From Chelativorans multitrophicus (lineage in GTDB: Bacteria; Pseudomonadota; Alphaproteobacteria; Rhizobiales; Rhizobiaceae): a DNA stretch of 64,000 nt. The DNA lies in the NCBI RefSeq assembly GCF_011317445.1, contig NZ_JAAAPL010000001.1, forward strand, positions 868,001 through 932,000, in the 5' to 3' direction. The translations under genes and the position numbers were made by a program. The notes under the pieces were generated by a model. The model saw only the letters and a list, made by a program, of their open reading frames with translations. It had not been told where the DNA came from and made no database searches. Below, in pieces: positions 55,422-63,944 of the stretch (positions are counted from its first letter, which is position 1; each line of letters starts with the position of its first letter).

Positions 55422-56588
55422 ATGCGCGTCAGTTTCGCCGCTTCGCGGTATTTTGTGTGGTTACTGTTGCTGGTCGCCGCTGGCTGCGCGAACCCCGAAA
55501 ACCATCGCCTGATAGCGCGCACAACCGCGCCCGCGACCTCAGCCCAAATCGCCGGAGAATATCGCATCCTGGTTGCGACGACGCGTGCGGAAACGACCGA
55601 ACCCGGCGTCATTTTCTCCGGCGACCGCTCGCCGGCCACCACCTATGCCTTTGTCGATGTTTCGGTGCCGGCAGTCCACCAGACGGGCGAGCTTGAACGC
55701 TCCCCCTCTCCGCAGGTTGCCGATCCCGCGCGCTATTTTGCGGCGCGTCGGCTCGGGATCTATCGCGACGAACAGGCCTATGGCAAAGCCCTCCGACAAA
55801 GCATCGAAGCGCATGACGGCCGAGCACTCGTCTTCATCCACGGCTTCAATACCGGGTTTGACAACGCAGTCTACCGCATGACGCAGATTGCGCATGATGC
55901 CGGCTTCAAAGGGACGCTTATCCTTTTTTCCTGGCCCTCCGCCGCACGCATCGTCGACTATATCTACGACAACAACAGCGCCACCGCGAGCCGCGACGCT
56001 CTGGAGGATCTGCTGCGGCTCGTCGCCCGATCCGGCGCGCAGAGGATCAATGTCGTTGCCCACTCCATGGGCGGCTGGGTGTCGATGGAGGCCCTGCGCC
56101 AGCTCGCCATGACCGACGACAAGGATCTTGGCGGGCGGCTCGCCGATGTGGTGCTTGCCTCGCCGGATATCGATGTGGACGTTTTCAAGAGCCAGATGCG
56201 CCGTTACGGTACGCCGGACCGTAGCTTCTTTATCTTCACATCCAGAAACGACCGGGCGCTGGACCTTTCAAAGATCATCGCAGGAAATCGTGCGCGCGTG
56301 GGCGGCGCAATCGATGCCGCCGAGCTCGCCAAATATGGCGTCATCGTCATCGACGTGACGGATGTCTCCTCTCCCGACCGCATCAACCACACGAAATTCG
56401 CGGAGAACCCATTGCTGGTGCGGCTTTTGGGAGAGGGACTGGTGGACACGGAGGAGCCCGCCTCCGCCGACCAGCAACTTGTGCAGCGCATCAACTCGCT
56501 CGCCGGAAGCATCGGCCAAACGATCGGCGCGGCGGCAGACATCGTTATCACCACTCCGCTCGACGTGCTCGAAGCAGTCGCGGATTGA
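55422..56588 (+). CDS. Alpha/beta hydrolase of the DUF900 family, lipoprotein
   Basis: A 388-residue protein. The N-terminus (YFVWLLLLVAAGC) ends in a lipobox, so it is predicted to be a lipoprotein. The hydrolase domain has VFIHGFNTGFDNAVYRMTQI and the nucleophile elbow VVAHSMGGWV, followed by DVVLASPDIDVDVF, all typical of DUF900. It may be an esterase in the cell envelope; substrates are not known for the family. The ATG at 55422 is chosen over a GTG two codons earlier. It is followed by the imelysin cassette after 99 bases. Confidence 0.85.
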   Translation: MRVSFAASRYFVWLLLLVAAGCANPENHRLIARTTAPATSAQIAGEYRILVATTRAETTEPGVIFSGDRSPATTYAFVDVSVPAVHQTGELERSPSPQVADPARYFAARRLGIYRDEQAYGKALRQSIEAHDGRALVFIHGFNTGFDNAVYRMTQIAHDAGFKGTLILFSWPSAARIVDYIYDNNSATASRDALEDLLRLVARSGAQRINVVAHSMGGWVSMEALRQLAMTDDKDLGGRLADVVLASPDIDVDVFKSQMRRYGTPDRSFFIFTSRNDRALDLSKIIAGNRARVGGAIDAAELAKYGVIVIDVTDVSSPDRINHTKFAENPLLVRLLGEGLVDTEEPASADQQLVQRINSLAGSIGQTIGAAADIVITTPLDVLEAVAD

Positions 56589-56687
56589 CCGGACAAGACG
56601 GCTGGAGAAAACAGGATTGATTTTCTCCACTATTCTCGGCTAGGCTGCCGCTGATTTTGCTCGCCTAGATTGCTGAAGAGGATTTTT

Positions 56688-57941
56688 ATGAAAGTTCCTG
56701 TTGCCGTCACCGCTGTGGCGCTCGGTATTTCCGCCGTCCATGCCGAGGAGCCTTCGGCAGTGCTCGTTACCTATGCGGATATTGCGTTTGCCGGCTACGA
56801 GGACAGTCTGGAGTCCGCGCGCTCTTTGCAGAGCGCCGTCAACGCACTCATCGCCACCCCTTCTGAGGATACGCTTGTAGCCGCCCGGCAAGCATGGCTT
56901 GCGGCGCGCGTGCCCTATCAGCAGACAGAGGCTTTCCGTTTTGGCAACCCAATCGTGGACGAATGGGAAGGTCGCGTGAATGCCTGGCCGCTCGACGAGG
57001 GCCTTATTGATTACGTCGACGCCGGATACGGCACCGAGTCCGATACCAATGCCTTCTACACCGTCAATGTTATCGCAAATGACAAGGTGAGCGTGGGAGG
57101 CGAGATCATTGACACCTCGCAGATTACGCCTGAACTCATCCGCTCGCTGCACGAGGCCGGCGGAATCGAGTCGAATGTCGCGACCGGTTACCACGCCATC
57201 GAATTCCTTCTCTGGGGGCAGGATCTGAATGGTACCGGGCCGGGCGCCGGCATCCGCCCGCATACCGATTTCGACCCGGCAAACTGCACCGGGGGCCACT
57301 GCGAGCGCCGCGGGCAATACCTGAATGCAGCGACCGCGCTTCTGGTTTCCGATCTTCAAGAGATGGTCTCCAATTGGGATGCGGGAGGCGCAGCGCGGAA
57401 CGCGCTTACCCAAGGCGACCCGAAAGTTGGTCTCACAGCCCTGCTGACCGGGCTGGGCTCGCTCTCCTATGGTGAGCTTGCGGGTGAGCGCATGAAGCTT
57501 GGCCTTCTGCTCAACGACCCGGAGGAGGAGCATGACTGCTTTTCCGACAATACCCACAACAGCCATTTCTACGATGTGCAGGGAATCCGAAACGTTTATT
57601 TCGGCCGCTATGAACGGATGGGCGGCGAGGTCGTGGAAGGCTCGAGTCTGGCGGCGCTGGTGCGCGAGAAAGATGCCGCGCTTGCCGACGAGATGGAAGC
57701 TAAGCTCAACGCAACCTATGAGGCGGCGAAAAACCTGAAAGCCCGCGCGGAATCGGTCGAGGCCTATGACCAGATGATCGGCGAGGGGAATGCGGAAGGC
57801 AACGCCACCGTGCAGGCCGTCATCGACGGGCTTGTCGACCAGACACGGTCCCTGGAGCGGGTGATCGCGGCGCTTGACATCTCCGGCGTATCGATTGAGG
57901 GGTCCGACAGCTTGGATAACCCGGACGCGGTCTTTCAATAA
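56688..57941 (+). CDS. Imelysin family protein (peptidase M75 type), with intact GxHxxE
   Basis: A 417-residue exported protein. The signal peptide (MKVPVAVTAVALGISAVHA) is followed by an imelysin fold with the conserved GYHAIEFLLWGQD: Gly167, His169 and Glu172 form the GxHxxE motif, and a second internal repeat follows. Imelysins are periplasmic or outer-membrane proteins linked to iron uptake; their proposed peptidase activity is doubted. First gene of a four-gene unit with a di-heme oxidoreductase, a second imelysin and DUF1513. I start at the ATG at 56688 after GAAGAGG. Confidence 0.92.
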   Translation: MKVPVAVTAVALGISAVHAEEPSAVLVTYADIAFAGYEDSLESARSLQSAVNALIATPSEDTLVAARQAWLAARVPYQQTEAFRFGNPIVDEWEGRVNAWPLDEGLIDYVDAGYGTESDTNAFYTVNVIANDKVSVGGEIIDTSQITPELIRSLHEAGGIESNVATGYHAIEFLLWGQDLNGTGPGAGIRPHTDFDPANCTGGHCERRGQYLNAATALLVSDLQEMVSNWDAGGAARNALTQGDPKVGLTALLTGLGSLSYGELAGERMKLGLLLNDPEEEHDCFSDNTHNSHFYDVQGIRNVYFGRYERMGGEVVEGSSLAALVREKDAALADEMEAKLNATYEAAKNLKARAESVEAYDQMIGEGNAEGNATVQAVIDGLVDQTRSLERVIAALDISGVSIEGSDSLDNPDAVFQ

Positions 57942-57990
57942 AGACCCTGCCGGCCAGGCGAACGGCCTCCTTTTCATAGTGAAGACATAA

Positions 57991-59502
57991 ATGCGCTTTC
58001 GTTTTCGTGGAACCGTAATGGCCGCCGCGGCCTTCTCCGCTTTTGCGGTGCAAACGCACGCGGTAAACCAGCGCGACGACCTGAGCGAACGGGATCGGGC
58101 GCGCGTGGAAGAGGTGACGCGTACGGCGGATGACTTCAGCGAGCCCGAAGCCTTCGAAAGAATGCAGGGCGGCGCGGCCACGACGACCAAGCTTATCAAC
58201 GCCGATATCTTTTCACACCCTTCCGCCACGTTGGAATTCGCGGAGCAGCAGCGATTTCTGCTTGGAAACGGGCTCTTTCGCAAGGATTGGGTGACGGCGC
58301 CCTCCTCCACCCAGGCGTCGGACGGGCTGGGGCCGCTTTTCAACGCGCGTGCCTGCCAGTCCTGCCACATCAAGGACGGGCGCGGCCATGCCCCAAACGG
58401 GCCGGAGGAACAGGCGACCTCGCTTCTCGTGCGGCTCTCGGTGCCGCCCTCGGAAGAGCAAGAGAGAGAAATTCTTGAGGGATATCTCTCCAGCGTCGGC
58501 GAGCCTGTCTATGGCGGACAGCTGCAGGATTTCGCGGCGGCGGGTCTGCCGGCGGAGGGGCGCGTGCGCATCGAGTATGAGGAATTGCCGGTGTCTCTCA
58601 GCGGCGGAGAAACGGCCCACCTCCGAAAGCCGGTGCTTTCGATCGATAAACCTGGCTATGGCCCGCTGCGGCCCGACACCATGCTTTCGGCGCGCGTGGC
58701 TCCGCCTATGATCGGATTGGGGCTGCTCGAAGCCATCGATGAAGGCGACATTCTCGCGCGAGAAGATCCGAACGACGCCGACGGCGACGGGATTTCCGGC
58801 CGCGCACGAAGAGTGCGGGACGAGACGGGGCAATGGAAGCTTGGCCGCTTCGGCTGGAAGGGCAACGCCGCAGGCATCATGCAGCAATCGGCCGATGCGT
58901 TCTCACATGATATGGGGCTTTCCACACCGCTTGCTCCCGACCATTGGGGCGAATGCACCGGGGCGCAGGCGGCCTGCCGCGCCATTCCGCATGGCGCACA
59001 GCCGCAGTTCGGCGATCAGGAAGTGCCGGGCGACCTTCTCGAACTCGTTGCCTTCTATTCGCGCAATCTTGCCGTGCCGGCGCGCCGTGACATCGACAGG
59101 CCGGAGGTGCTCGCCGGAAAGAAGGTGTTCTACGAGGCAGGCTGCGCCGGTTGCCACACACCCAAATTTGTGACCCGGCGCGATGCGGTTGTGCCGGCCC
59201 TCGCATTTCAGCTCATATGGCCTTACACGGACCTCCTGCTGCACGACATGGGCGACGGCCTTGCCGATAACAGGCCCGAAGGCATGGCAACGGGCCGGGA
59301 ATGGCGCACTCCGCCACTGTGGGGCATTGGGCTGACCAAAACCGTCAACAGCGAAGCGTCATACCTGCATGACGGGCGCGCGCGCACGCTCCTTGAAGCG
59401 ATCCTCTGGCATGGCGGCGAAGCGGAGGCCGCCCGCGAAAAGGTGGTGGAGATGGAAAAGGCTGAACGCGAAAACCTCATCCGATTTCTGGAGTCGCTTT
59501 GA
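57991..59502 (+). CDS. Di-heme oxidoreductase (DUF1111, thiol oxidoreductase-like)
   Basis: A 503-residue periplasmic protein with a signal sequence (about 1-24) and two heme c sites: CQSCH (Cys122, Cys125, His126) and CAGCH near residue 384. The first lies near the DGLGPLFNARAC block and the second before TPKFVTRR, and the C-terminus has SYLHDGRARTLLEAILWHGG, as in di-heme peroxidase/oxidoreductase proteins. It may move electrons during iron oxidation or reduction with the flanking imelysins; this is inference. It is 49 bases after the first imelysin and overlaps the next gene by TGATG. Confidence 0.92.
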   Translation: MRFRFRGTVMAAAAFSAFAVQTHAVNQRDDLSERDRARVEEVTRTADDFSEPEAFERMQGGAATTTKLINADIFSHPSATLEFAEQQRFLLGNGLFRKDWVTAPSSTQASDGLGPLFNARACQSCHIKDGRGHAPNGPEEQATSLLVRLSVPPSEEQEREILEGYLSSVGEPVYGGQLQDFAAAGLPAEGRVRIEYEELPVSLSGGETAHLRKPVLSIDKPGYGPLRPDTMLSARVAPPMIGLGLLEAIDEGDILAREDPNDADGDGISGRARRVRDETGQWKLGRFGWKGNAAGIMQQSADAFSHDMGLSTPLAPDHWGECTGAQAACRAIPHGAQPQFGDQEVPGDLLELVAFYSRNLAVPARRDIDRPEVLAGKKVFYEAGCAGCHTPKFVTRRDAVVPALAFQLIWPYTDLLLHDMGDGLADNRPEGMATGREWRTPPLWGIGLTKTVNSEASYLHDGRARTLLEAILWHGGEAEAAREKVVEMEKAERENLIRFLESL

Positions 59503-60578
59503 TGCTGAAGAGGATTGTCATCGGTCTGGGCGTCGTTTGCTGCACGCCTGCCATGGCGCAGGACGCGGCGCATGTTCCAGCCGATATCGGCTCGCGGGTG
59601 GTGAAGCAATATGTCGAGCCTGGGCTTGCCGCCTTCACAAAGGCGACGGCCGAGCTGGAGGACAAGATTACCGCCCTCTGCGCAGCGCCCGCGGAGCCAG
59701 CGCTTCGAGACGCGCGCAGCGCATTCGCGGAGACCATCGGGGCATGGGGACCGGTCTCAATTTTGCGTTTCGGCCCCCTCACGCAGGAGAGCAGGTTCGA
59801 GCACATTTTCTTCTGGCCGGATATACGCAGCGTCACGCTGCGCCAAGTGCAGGGCTTGCTTGCGCAACGGGACGAGCAGGCCGCCACGCCGATGGAGCTC
59901 AGGGAAAAGAGCGTGGCCGTGCAGGGCCTTCCGGCGCTGGAATTCCTGCTTTATGGCGCCGGCTCCGAAGAGCTTGCCTTAAAAGGCGGGGACTACCGCT
60001 GCCGCTATGCCGGAGCGATCGCTGCCAACCTCGCCCAGCTTGCCGGGGAGATCGCGGCGGCCTGGGATCAGGACTCCCCCTTCAACGCTGCGTTCACCCG
60101 CCCTTCCGCTGACAGCGCCCTCTACCGTTCACCCTCCGAAGTAGCCTCCGAAATCGTGAAGGCGCTTGGCACCTCTCTTCAGTTCACGCGCGATGCCGAG
60201 CTTCTGCCCGCGCTCGGCGACAGCATGGAGAAGGCCAATGGCCGCCGCGCGCCCTTCTGGCGCTCCAACCTCACATTCGCGCTGCTCGATGCCCAGTTGG
60301 AGGGCATGATTGAGCTCCTTGGGGCAGCAGGCTTCGATGAGGAACTGGACGACGATGGCCGCGCCATCCTAGACACCATGCTGTTCGACCTGAAGCATGC
60401 CCGGAATGCCCTTGCGGAGGTAAATGCGCCGGCGGAGGCGGCTTTCGGAGGGGAAGAAACACGCGGCAGCATCGCCTATGCCGCGGTCGCGCTGCAGGGG
60501 GCGAACCGCACGCTTGGCGAGCAGCTTTCGGCGGCAATCGGATTGACGATGGGGTTCAATGCGCTCGACGGTGATTGA
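59502..60578 (+). CDS. Imelysin-like protein with the GxHxxE histidine replaced
   Basis: A 358-residue exported protein (signal about 1-20) with the imelysin fold, beginning with PADIGSRVVKQYVEPGLAAF. The motif region reads QGLPALEFLLYGAG, so Gly142 and Glu147 are kept but the His position is Pro144. The paired gene upstream keeps the His. The cassette therefore has one intact and one altered imelysin, which could mean a structural or regulatory role for this copy. Its ATG overlaps the di-heme stop and its end overlaps the DUF1513 start by 20 bases. Confidence 0.88.
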   Translation: MLKRIVIGLGVVCCTPAMAQDAAHVPADIGSRVVKQYVEPGLAAFTKATAELEDKITALCAAPAEPALRDARSAFAETIGAWGPVSILRFGPLTQESRFEHIFFWPDIRSVTLRQVQGLLAQRDEQAATPMELREKSVAVQGLPALEFLLYGAGSEELALKGGDYRCRYAGAIAANLAQLAGEIAAAWDQDSPFNAAFTRPSADSALYRSPSEVASEIVKALGTSLQFTRDAELLPALGDSMEKANGRRAPFWRSNLTFALLDAQLEGMIELLGAAGFDEELDDDGRAILDTMLFDLKHARNALAEVNAPAEAAFGGEETRGSIAYAAVALQGANRTLGEQLSAAIGLTMGFNALDGD

Positions 60579-61659
60579 TCGCAGGACGTTTCTTGCCCTT
60601 GCGGGCGGAGCGATGTTTGCGCCTTCCAGCGGGAATGCGGCGGAAGAAGCGTTGTTCCTCGGCGCGCGGTTGAGCGGCGGCAAATATGAAGCAGCCGTCA
60701 TGGACGAACAGGGGCGCGACCGGCTGGTGCTGGCGCTTGAAGCGCGCGGCCATTCCTTCGCGGTCGATGCTGCACGACGCCGCGCGGTGGCGTTTGCGCG
60801 CTCCCCCGGCCGCTTTGCCGTCGCGTTCGATGTCGACGGCAAGGCCGAACCCGTGGCGATCGCGGCGTCTCCCGATCGCCACTTCTTCGGCCATGGTGCC
60901 TTTACGCCGGATGGCAAGCTTATGCTTGCCACCGAGAACGATTTCGAGGGCGGACGCGGCGTGATGGGCGTCTATGACGCCACCGATGGTTTCCGCCGCG
61001 TCTGTGAGTTCCCGACCGCGGGCGTCGGCCCGCACGAAGCCGTCTTGCTCAAGGATGGCAAGACGCTCTGCATCGCCAATGGCGGCATTCTCACGCATCC
61101 TGATTATGGCGGCGCGAAGCTCAATCTCGCGACGATGGCGTCCAATCTCAGCTACATCGATATCGGCAGCGGCGATGTGATCGAAACCGTGTCGCTTGCA
61201 CGGGATCTCCACCAGCTTTCAATCCGTCACATGGCGATCGACCACGCGGGCCACATCTGGTTCGGCTGCCAGTATGAGGGTCCCGCCGCCGACATGCCGC
61301 CGCTTGTCGGCAGGCATCGGCGCGGGCGGGAGATCGAGCTTTTTTCCGGCCCCAGAGAGATCCTTCAGGGCTTGCGCAATTATATCGGATCAGTGGCTGT
61401 GGACGCTTCGGGCAGCATGCTCGCGACGTCCAGCCCGCATGGCGGGCTAATAGCTTTCTGGGACACGGAAACTGGCCGCTGCCTCGGACAGCAGCCTCTC
61501 TCCGACGGTTGCGGGGTGGCACCCGCAGCTTCCAGGCAAGTGCTTGCCACCAGCGGACGCGGGGCAATCATGATGACCGGGCCAGCAGATTTGCAGACCA
61601 TTCGCGCGGAGGCGGCGGACCAGCCTTCCTGGGACAATCACCTGCGCCGCCTCTGGTAA
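60559..61659 (+). CDS. DUF1513 protein with Tat-type signal
   Basis: A 366-residue protein with a twin-arginine-like signal (VIDRRTFLALAGGAMFAP) and a beta-propeller-like body that has repeated short strands such as GHSFAVDAARRRAVAFAR and FGHGAFTPDGKLMLATEND. DUF1513 proteins occur beside imelysin and di-heme genes; their function is not known. The Tat signal implies export in a folded state, perhaps with a bound cofactor. It overlaps the preceding imelysin gene by 20 bases and is the last gene of the cassette. Confidence 0.88.
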   Translation: MRSTVIDRRTFLALAGGAMFAPSSGNAAEEALFLGARLSGGKYEAAVMDEQGRDRLVLALEARGHSFAVDAARRRAVAFARSPGRFAVAFDVDGKAEPVAIAASPDRHFFGHGAFTPDGKLMLATENDFEGGRGVMGVYDATDGFRRVCEFPTAGVGPHEAVLLKDGKTLCIANGGILTHPDYGGAKLNLATMASNLSYIDIGSGDVIETVSLARDLHQLSIRHMAIDHAGHIWFGCQYEGPAADMPPLVGRHRRGREIELFSGPREILQGLRNYIGSVAVDASGSMLATSSPHGGLIAFWDTETGRCLGQQPLSDGCGVAPAASRQVLATSGRGAIMMTGPADLQTIRAEAADQPSWDNHLRRLW

Positions 61660-61754
61660 GCGAAGTTCTTTGGTGCGCCTGCGCACCTAAAGCCCGCTCT
61701 CACTCTTCGTCGCGAGCCCTGGCCGGCAGCCGCCGTAGAGCTGGAACAGGACCT

Positions 61755-61798
61755 TTCCTTTGAAAGGAATATGCCCTATATTTTCCATAGACTGGAAA
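61755..61798. promoter_or_regulatory. Two palindromes in the toxin-antitoxin promoter region
   Basis: TTCCTTTGAAAGGAA (61755-61769) is a perfect palindrome, and TTTCCATAGACTGGAAA (61782-61798) has 6-base arms. Both present TTTCC/GGAAA-type half-sites, and the second ends seven bases before the antitoxin start. Such pairs are typical for autorepression by an antitoxin or antitoxin-toxin complex. Confidence 0.7.
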
Positions 61799-61805
61799 GA
61801 GCCCT

Positions 61806-62189
61806 ATGCAGAACTCAAAGCTTATAGACAATGCCGCACCCGCCGAGGGTGTCGTTTTGGGAAAGGCGGTGTTGCGGGCCGCCGATCGCCTTGGACTTAC
61901 CGCGCGAGCCCTGGGCGCTGTCCTGGGGCTTTCGGAGCCTTCGGTATCTCGCCTGAAAAGAGGCGAGTTCCGTCTCGATCGCGAGATGAAGTCGTTCGAG
62001 CTGGCCGTTCTGTTTATCCGGCTCTACCGCTCGCTCGACGCGATTGTTGGCGGGGACGAAACAGTTGCAAAGGCGTGGCTGCGCAATAACAACGCCGCGC
62101 TCGGCGGCAAGCCGATCGACAAGATACGGACCATACCGGGCCTTATGGATGCCATCGCTTACCTGGACGCCCGACGCGCTGTCGTCTGA
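61806..62189 (+). CDS. Xre/MbcA/ParS-type antitoxin
   Basis: A 127-residue protein. An Xre-like helix-turn-helix (RALGAVLGLSEPSVSRLKRG, about 34-53) is followed by the DUF2384 toxin-binding domain (VGGDETVAKAWLRNNNAALG, then KPIDKIRTIPGLMDAIAYLD). This is the partner class of RES toxins. It should neutralise the toxin at 62149 and repress the operon through the palindromes just upstream. It overlaps the toxin gene by 41 bases. Confidence 0.92.
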   Translation: MQNSKLIDNAAPAEGVVLGKAVLRAADRLGLTARALGAVLGLSEPSVSRLKRGEFRLDREMKSFELAVLFIRLYRSLDAIVGGDETVAKAWLRNNNAALGGKPIDKIRTIPGLMDAIAYLDARRAVV

Positions 62190-62916
62190 AGCGCGGCCCT
62201 ATCGTGGCCGATGCTGGCGGCTGGTGGAGGCCCAGCATAGGGTTTCGACGCTGAAGCTCGTCGATACGCTGGACGAACAGGCAATCCTTGAAGACCTGAT
62301 CGAAGAGACGAAGCCCGTCGTTCCGGCCGAATGCCGTCACCTCGACTATCTTCTCTGGACCCCCTTCCGCTACGGCTCGATCTATCCTCGCGGCTCGCGC
62401 TTCCGCCGCGCGGGGCGGACGCTCGGGGTCTATTATGCGGCGGAAGAACCACGAACGGCTGTGGCCGAGATGGCGTTTTACAGGCTTTTGTTCTTTGCCG
62501 AGTCGCCCGATACGCCCTGGCCATCGGACGCCGGCGAGTACACGGCCTTTGCCGCCGAAGTTGCAACCGAGCGCTGCCTGGACCTTACGGTGCCGCCCTT
62601 GAACAGCGATGAGGCGCGGTGGACAAACCCGACGGATTACACCGCGACGCAAGAGCTGGCGGATGCTGCACGCAATGCTTCGCTGGAAATCATCCGTTAC
62701 CGGTCCGCTCGCGATCAGGCAGGGAACCGCAACCTGGCTCTGCTCACCTGCCGCACCTTTCTGCAATCAGGTCCCGTAGAGCGTCAGACGTGGCGGCTTC
62801 GCCTGAGCCCTTCCGGCGTGCAGGCCATCTGTGAGTTCCCGGAAACCCGCCTTGAATTTACGAGAGATGCCTTTGCCGCCGATCCGCGGATAGCGGTCCT
62901 CAATTGGGAACGTTGA
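62149..62916 (+). CDS. RES domain toxin (NAD+-degrading type)
   Basis: A 255-residue RES-domain protein. Key family residues are seen: Arg74 in TPFRYGSIYP, Arg84 in SRFRRAG, Tyr95/96 in LGVYYAAEE, Glu107 in AVAEMAFYRL, and a later Ser in EIIRYRSARD. RES toxins of this class (MbcT, ParT, Res) deplete NAD+ or modify proteins with ADP-ribose. The start is the ATG at 62149 inside the antitoxin's end, so translation is coupled. It looks intact, so the module is probably active. Confidence 0.92.
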   Translation: MPSLTWTPDALSSEARPYRGRCWRLVEAQHRVSTLKLVDTLDEQAILEDLIEETKPVVPAECRHLDYLLWTPFRYGSIYPRGSRFRRAGRTLGVYYAAEEPRTAVAEMAFYRLLFFAESPDTPWPSDAGEYTAFAAEVATERCLDLTVPPLNSDEARWTNPTDYTATQELADAARNASLEIIRYRSARDQAGNRNLALLTCRTFLQSGPVERQTWRLRLSPSGVQAICEFPETRLEFTRDAFAADPRIAVLNWER

Positions 62917-63064
62917 AGCTGCTGCCGTTCCCCCGCGAGAACCTCGACATCGCCACATGCGCAAAGCTCCCGTTCGGCACCAGCGCCGCGGTCAAGCATT
63001 CGCAAGCTGGAACCATCGCCGGGTCCCTGCCGTTGTCGCGGAGAAACCGTCGTGGGGGTCGCAA

Positions 63065-63931
63065 GTGCCGAAACGTTCAGCCACTTTGGCCGAAGCGGAT
63101 GCGCCGGGAAAGAATGAAGCCGTAAATCGTCAATTCTTCGTCGGGCTGGCACGCGGTTTCGGAGGCGCGCTTATTTTCGCACTGCCGATGCTGATGACGA
63201 TGGAGATGTGGTGGCTCGGCTTCTATGTGGACAGGTTCCGACTGGCCCTTCTTCTCATCGTCAACCTACCGCTGCTGGTCCTGCTTTCTCATCACGCGGG
63301 TTTTGAGGAAACCTTCGAGTGGCGCGAGGACCTGCGCGATGCCTTGATCGCCTATGGAATAGGCATTCTGGCAAGCGCTGTCGTGCTCACCATTTTCGGC
63401 ATTATCAGGCCCACCATGCCGATGGACGAGATCGTCGGCAAGATCGCGATCCAGTCCATGCCCGCCAGCATTGGCGCGCTTTTGGGCAGGACGCAGCTTG
63501 GCGGGAGGAAGGTGGAGCCGCAGGAGGGAACAAAGGGGGAGACCTATGCGAGCGAATTGTTCCTCATGGCGATCGGCGCCCTCTTCCTGGGTTTGAACGT
63601 GGCGCCGACGGAAGAAATGATCCTCATTTCCTACAAGATGACGGAGTGGCACGCGGTTCTGCTCATCCTGCTTTCGCTGCTGCTGATGCATGGCTTCGTT
63701 TATGCGGTGGAATTCAAGGGGGAAAGCACGCTCGGGCCGGAGACTCCGTGGTGGAGCGCCTTCTTGCGATTCACACTGGCCGGATATGCGATTTCGATCC
63801 TCGTCTGCCTTTATGTTCTGTGGACTTTCGGCCGTACCGACGAGCAAGCGGCCACGCAAATCGTGATGTCCGTCATCGTTCTAGGCTTCCCAGCCTCGCT
63901 TGGCGCGGCTGCCGCCCGATTGATCTTGTGA
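63065..63931 (+). CDS. TIGR02587 family integral membrane protein
   Basis: A 288-residue protein with about seven membrane helices (for example GGALIFALPMLMTMEMWWLG and LLLIVNLPLLVLLSHHAG). It matches the TIGR02587 family: the N-terminal RQFFVGLARGFGGAL, the FEETFEWREDLRDALIAYGI block, and NVAPTEEMILISYKM. The function is unknown. I start at the GTG at 63065 after GGGGGT; the frame is open from 62957 but the extra part is Arg-rich and not conserved. The gene is followed by the start of its likely partner. Confidence 0.8.
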   Translation: MPKRSATLAEADAPGKNEAVNRQFFVGLARGFGGALIFALPMLMTMEMWWLGFYVDRFRLALLLIVNLPLLVLLSHHAGFEETFEWREDLRDALIAYGIGILASAVVLTIFGIIRPTMPMDEIVGKIAIQSMPASIGALLGRTQLGGRKVEPQEGTKGETYASELFLMAIGALFLGLNVAPTEEMILISYKMTEWHAVLLILLSLLLMHGFVYAVEFKGESTLGPETPWWSAFLRFTLAGYAISILVCLYVLWTFGRTDEQAATQIVMSVIVLGFPASLGAAAARLIL

Positions 63932-63944
63932 AGGGGAAACAGTT

